Assembly (NCBI GenBank): GCA_000687675.1
Contig: JHWS01000001.1
Span: 124,001 to 188,000, forward strand
Length of the DNA stretch: 64,000 bases
Origin: Lachnospiraceae bacterium NC2008
Lineage (GTDB): Bacteria; Bacillota; Clostridia; Lachnospirales; Lachnospiraceae
Direction of reading: 5' to 3'
This document shows, one piece after another, positions 61,562 to 64,000 of this stretch. Each line of letters begins with the position of its first letter. Within the stretch, counting starts at the first letter, position 1. The notes below the pieces were generated by a model. That model worked only from the letters and a program-made list of their open reading frames with translations, was not told where the DNA came from and searched no databases. The position numbers and the translations under genes are program-made.

Positions 61562-62461
61562 TTAGTTTAATTTTTCTTCTAATTCTGAGTAGTTACGGTC
61601 AGGATTCTTCTCTTTTGCACACTCAAGTACTTTAGATGATATAAGCCTGTAAAGGGTTATCTCCTCGTCAGCTTTACTTTGTTCACTTTGTGAACCATAT
61701 GCATCATTAAGTGCTTTAATGTGTTTTTCTATAGTAGAAGAATCTCCTCTTTCTATAGGTCCTGTAAGAGCCTTTACCGGTCCTTCCTCTCCTATATGAG
61801 CCATGTTGCTAAGCATCAATGGCTTAAGTGCCATAAGTGCTTCTTCATCTGTGAAGCCGCAGTCTCCAAGGAGATTCATACTCTCCTTTACCAGACCACA
61901 CATTAAGTTGCTGGAATATACGCATGCCAGATGGTACAAGGCCTTAACTTCAGGTTTAATCGTTCTGGTTTTTGCGCCGGCACCCTCAAGTATTACTTTG
62001 AATACCTCTATTCCAGGTCCGCTGCCCTCCAGGCAAAAAAAAGCATCCGATAGTTCCTTATAGCTTTCGTACTTACTACTAACTGGGAATAACGGATGTA
62101 TTGAATAACCGCTTGCGTGGTAGTTATCTATATCAAAAAATGTTTCTTTGGAAGATAATGACCCACTACAGTGGCATATATATTTATCAGAAATACCGAG
62201 ATCTTTAATCTTATCGTATACCTTCTGAATCTCTCCATCAGGAACAGTCAAAAACAGTGCATCGCTATCATTAACCAATTCTTCAAGATTATCGTAACTC
62301 TTCGAGCTCGTAAAACCGGCCGCTTCACACGCTGACTCTCCATGCCTGCTGTAATAGCCGGTCACATGAGTCCCATGCTCTACTAGAAATCTTCCTAGTG
62401 AAAAGCCTACCTTACCTGCTCCAATAAAACCAATCTTAATATCTTTTGCTTTTCTTAGCAT
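61562..62461 (-). CDS. panG: PanG-type ketopantoate reductase (Rossmann plus DUF2520)
   Basis: A 299-residue NAD(P)-dependent reductase. The Rossmann motif GFIGAGKVGFSLG starts the protein, and the C-terminal half is the helical DUF2520 domain (ALYHLACVYSSNLMCGL, LTGPIERGDSSTIEKH). This architecture is the PanG type of ketopantoate reductase described in Francisella and some Firmicutes that lack PanE. As first gene of panG-panB-panC-panD-coaBC it fills the one missing step of pantoate synthesis. The start is uncertain between ATG 62461 and ATG 62467; AGGTGAT favours the former. Confidence 0.87.
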   Translation of the reverse strand: MLRKAKDIKIGFIGAGKVGFSLGRFLVEHGTHVTGYYSRHGESACEAAGFTSSKSYDNLEELVNDSDALFLTVPDGEIQKVYDKIKDLGISDKYICHCSGSLSSKETFFDIDNYHASGYSIHPLFPVSSKYESYKELSDAFFCLEGSGPGIEVFKVILEGAGAKTRTIKPEVKALYHLACVYSSNLMCGLVKESMNLLGDCGFTDEEALMALKPLMLSNMAHIGEEGPVKALTGPIERGDSSTIEKHIKALNDAYGSQSEQSKADEEITLYRLISSKVLECAKEKNPDRNYSELEEKLN

Positions 62462-62615
62462 AGGCATCACCTACTTTCTTAAGTGGGACGCTGCTGACCG
62501 TAAAAGATAAAGATTATCGGTACAGTTTCTAATAAGAATACCATCCGTGTTTTATATGGCTGAACATTTAGTTCTGCATTTGTTACTATCATTTCTAATA
62601 GCTTTATCGACTTTT

Positions 62616-62643
62616 ATTATATTGGAATTAAGAGTAATTACAA
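62616..62643 (-). promoter_or_regulatory. Promoter of the pan operon
   Basis: On the minus strand TTGTAA (62638-62643), 16-base spacer, perfect TATAAT (62616-62621). Confidence 0.55.
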
Positions 62644-62690
62644 CATATTTATATAATGTATGCTGAAAAATACAAAAGCAGGTACTTTCG

Positions 62691-62720
62691 TTGACATGCA
62701 TAATATATATTAAGTAAAAT
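62691..62720 (+). promoter_or_regulatory. Promoter of the HAD gene
   Basis: Perfect TTGACA (62691-62696) and TAAAAT (62715-62720) with an 18-base spacer, about 80 bases before the start codon. Confidence 0.55.
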
Positions 62721-62798
62721 GATGCCTAGCAAAAATAAAAATATAATGGTATAAGCTCGTATAATTCTTATGCATGCTTTATTTTTCGGAGGAATAAA

Positions 62799-63434
62799 AT
62801 GAAAAAAGGTCTGATATTTGATATGGATGGAACTCTCTGGGATTCATCCGATAATGTAGCCAAGGCCTGGAATGAGGCTCTTGTAAAAGATGGCAAAGAC
62901 TGGAAAGAAATAACAAAAGCTGACATCATGGCTGTTATGGGTAAGACTATGGATGCCATAGCTGATATTATATTCGAAGGTCTTGATAAAGATGAAAGAA
63001 TGAGACTTTTAGACCTATGCTGCAACAACGAAAATATATATCTTGAAAAGCACGGTGGAGAGCTTTATCCAGATCTTGAAGATACATTTATAAGACTTAA
63101 GGAGAAATACAACCTTTACATAGTAAGCAACTGTCAGGCAGGCTATATAGAGGCATTTTTAACATATTATGGTTTTGAAAAATACTTCGATGATATAGAA
63201 TGCTACGGCAACAATCTTAAGCCAAAGGGACAGAATATCAGACTTCTTGCTGAGAGAAACAACCTTGATAAGGTATATTATGTAGGGGATATTCAGGGAG
63301 ATTATGATGCTACTATGGAAGCAGGATATGATTTTATACATGCTACTTATGGATTTGGTCAGATTAATGCAGAGGTTCCTGAACTGGAGGCATTTAATAA
63401 ACTTCCTGAGTTACTTGATGAGCTGAATTTCTGA
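62799..63434 (+). CDS. HAD-superfamily hydrolase (Gph-like phosphatase)
   Basis: A 211-residue HAD phosphatase with all four motifs: the nucleophile Asp8 in FDMDGTLWDSS, Ser in LYIVSNCQ, the Lys in NLKPKGQN and the acidic GDIQGDYDAT. The four-helix cap lies after motif I, as in phosphoglycolate phosphatase and beta-phosphoglucomutase relatives. Substrate unknown; a small sugar or nucleotide phosphate is likely. Start supported by GGAGGAATAA. Single gene with its own promoter and terminator. Confidence 0.9.
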   Translation: MKKGLIFDMDGTLWDSSDNVAKAWNEALVKDGKDWKEITKADIMAVMGKTMDAIADIIFEGLDKDERMRLLDLCCNNENIYLEKHGGELYPDLEDTFIRLKEKYNLYIVSNCQAGYIEAFLTYYGFEKYFDDIECYGNNLKPKGQNIRLLAERNNLDKVYYVGDIQGDYDATMEAGYDFIHATYGFGQINAEVPELEAFNKLPELLDELNF

Positions 63435-63460
63435 TTGTTTCATATTAGTTTTATTAAAAA

Positions 63461-63484
63461 AAGCGGGTGTTTACACACCCGCTT
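63461..63484. terminator. Bidirectional terminator between HAD and permease genes
   Basis: A 10-bp perfect stem AAGCGGGTGT/ACACCCGCTT, loop TTAC, with six A upstream and a T-rich downstream flank. Confidence 0.88.
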
Positions 63485-63505
63485 ATCTTTTGCGTATAGT
63501 CTATA

Positions 63506-64000
63506 TTATCTCCAAACAAACCAAACGAACAGGTAACCTGCCATAACTGCTGTAAGAGTAAATGGAACACCTATCTTCATAAAGTCTCCGAAGGATACTT
63601 CATGTCCATCCTTACGAAGAAGACCTGTACCTGCAATATTTGCAGAAGCACCTATAGGAGTAATGTTACCTCCAAGAGTAGCTCCTATCAGAAGTCCATA
63701 GTAAAGAAGATAAGGCTGAACATTCATGGTTGCACATACACCGGCAAGTACCGGAAGCATAGTTGCAACATATGGAATATTGTCTACAAATGCCGATATG
63801 ACAACTGAACCCCAAACGATAATTGAATATAAGAGGAAATAGTTGTCACCGCCTGCCTTAACTATTATATCTGCTAAGTCTTCGATGATTCCCTGCTCTG
63901 TAATACCACCAATTACTGCAAAGAGACCTGCAAGAAGGAAGATTGTAGCATAGTCAACATTTTTGAGATTCTTCCACATAGTTGCACTGTCTTTTGTCTT
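63506..64000 (-). CDS. ArsB/NhaD-type ion permease, C-terminal part (cut by right edge)
   Basis: The last 165 codons of a membrane permease, open to the window edge. It shows the second-half signature FVDNIPYVATMLPVLAG followed by GATLGGNITPIGASANIAGTG, closely parallel to AFVDNIPFAATMLPII and GGAATPIGASANVVG of the complete gene at 47.4-48.8 kb, so the two are relatives. An internal Met at 63979 is not the true start, because the frame stays open upstream. Ion specificity is unknown. Confidence 0.85.
   Translation of the reverse strand, partial: KTKDSATMWKNLKNVDYATIFLLAGLFAVIGGITEQGIIEDLADIIVKAGGDNYFLLYSIIVWGSVVISAFVDNIPYVATMLPVLAGVCATMNVQPYLLYYGLLIGATLGGNITPIGASANIAGTGLLRKDGHEVSFGDFMKIGVPFTLTAVMAGYLFVWFVWR

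Larger units (their letters stand above)
62471..62798. other. Divergent intergenic region between the pan operon and the HAD gene
   Basis: 328 bases without a gene. It holds one promoter in each direction (62616-62643 minus, 62691-62720 plus). The pan transcript would have a leader of about 145 bases, which could contain an RNA element; I could not fold a convincing one by eye. Confidence 0.55.

Noticed and set aside
1-64000. tRNA or rRNA genes, CRISPR arrays, insertion sequences, prophage genes or an origin
   Set aside because: I looked for these by eye in the intergenic regions and found none; a short or degenerate tRNA could still escape visual search.

Overview
The window reads as a chromosomal segment of a low-GC, Gram-positive anaerobe of the Lachnospiraceae/Clostridia type. 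Supporting features are the AT-rich base composition, strong AGGAGG-like ribosome binding sites, occasional TTG and GTG starts, many compact operons closed by intrinsic terminators, PTS sucrose uptake, GPH-type galactoside uptake, glycogen metabolism, c-di-GMP enzymes and a chemoreceptor that implies motility. The assignment is an inference from gene content and was not checked against a database. I saw no rRNA, tRNA, CRISPR array, insertion sequence or prophage.

Layout. 1-1.2 kb: an alanyl-tRNA editing protein (cut by the edge) diverges from a CYTH protein. 1.2-9 kb (minus strand): a diguanylate cyclase coupled to malQ; a NiaR-type regulator with a stand-alone EIIC permease and a histidine phosphatase; and proS. 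9-12.6 kb is an accessory-looking patch: a secreted HEIGH metalloprotease, an ExbB/ExbD-like proton-channel operon with a third membrane protein, and an FRG-domain protein. 12.6-23.1 kb is a galactoside locus: lacI-type regulator, GH2 beta-galactosidase, GPH symporter and GH36 alpha-galactosidase in one operon, divergent from galK-galT. 23.1-24.4 kb holds a degraded reading frame, a structured non-coding RNA of about 180 nt with its own promoter and terminator, and a PBECR4-like nuclease-type gene directly behind it. 24.5-32.1 kb is a sucrose locus (scrA, scrB, ptsH, ptsI divergent from scrR, scrK) with paired operators. 32.1-48.8 kb (mostly minus): a CDF transporter, an HD-GYP protein, a group of membrane proteins, a SlyD-like FKBP, an ABC exporter, MATE, a PatB-type lyase, a DUF3737 protein, a YwlG-like protein, a chemoreceptor, a cytidylate-kinase-like protein and an ion permease. 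49-56 kb: glgP, pncB, a REC-GGDEF regulator, a repeat cluster and a second CDF transporter. 56-62.5 kb is a vitamin block: bioY and the complete panG-panB-panC-panD-coaBC pathway. 62.8-64 kb: a HAD phosphatase and a second ArsB/NhaD-type permease cut by the right edge.

How the genes work together. Galactosides (melibiose/raffinose/lactose type) enter by the GPH symporter, are split by the GH36 and GH2 enzymes, and galactose is processed by GalK and GalT. Sucrose is phosphorylated during uptake by ScrA using EI and HPr encoded in the same operon, split by ScrB, and the fructose is phosphorylated by ScrK. MalQ and GlgP handle storage alpha-glucan. The pan operon makes 4'-phosphopantetheine from ketoisovalerate and aspartate.

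The two loci most worth a second look are the ncRNA plus PBECR4-like gene at 23.55-24.43 kb, whose layout (strong promoter, structured RNA, terminator, ribonuclease-like gene) recalls RNA-antitoxin modules, and the ExbB/ExbD/membrane-protein operon beside an FRG gene at 9.9-12.5 kb, a proton-channel machine of unknown purpose in an organism that probably has no outer membrane.
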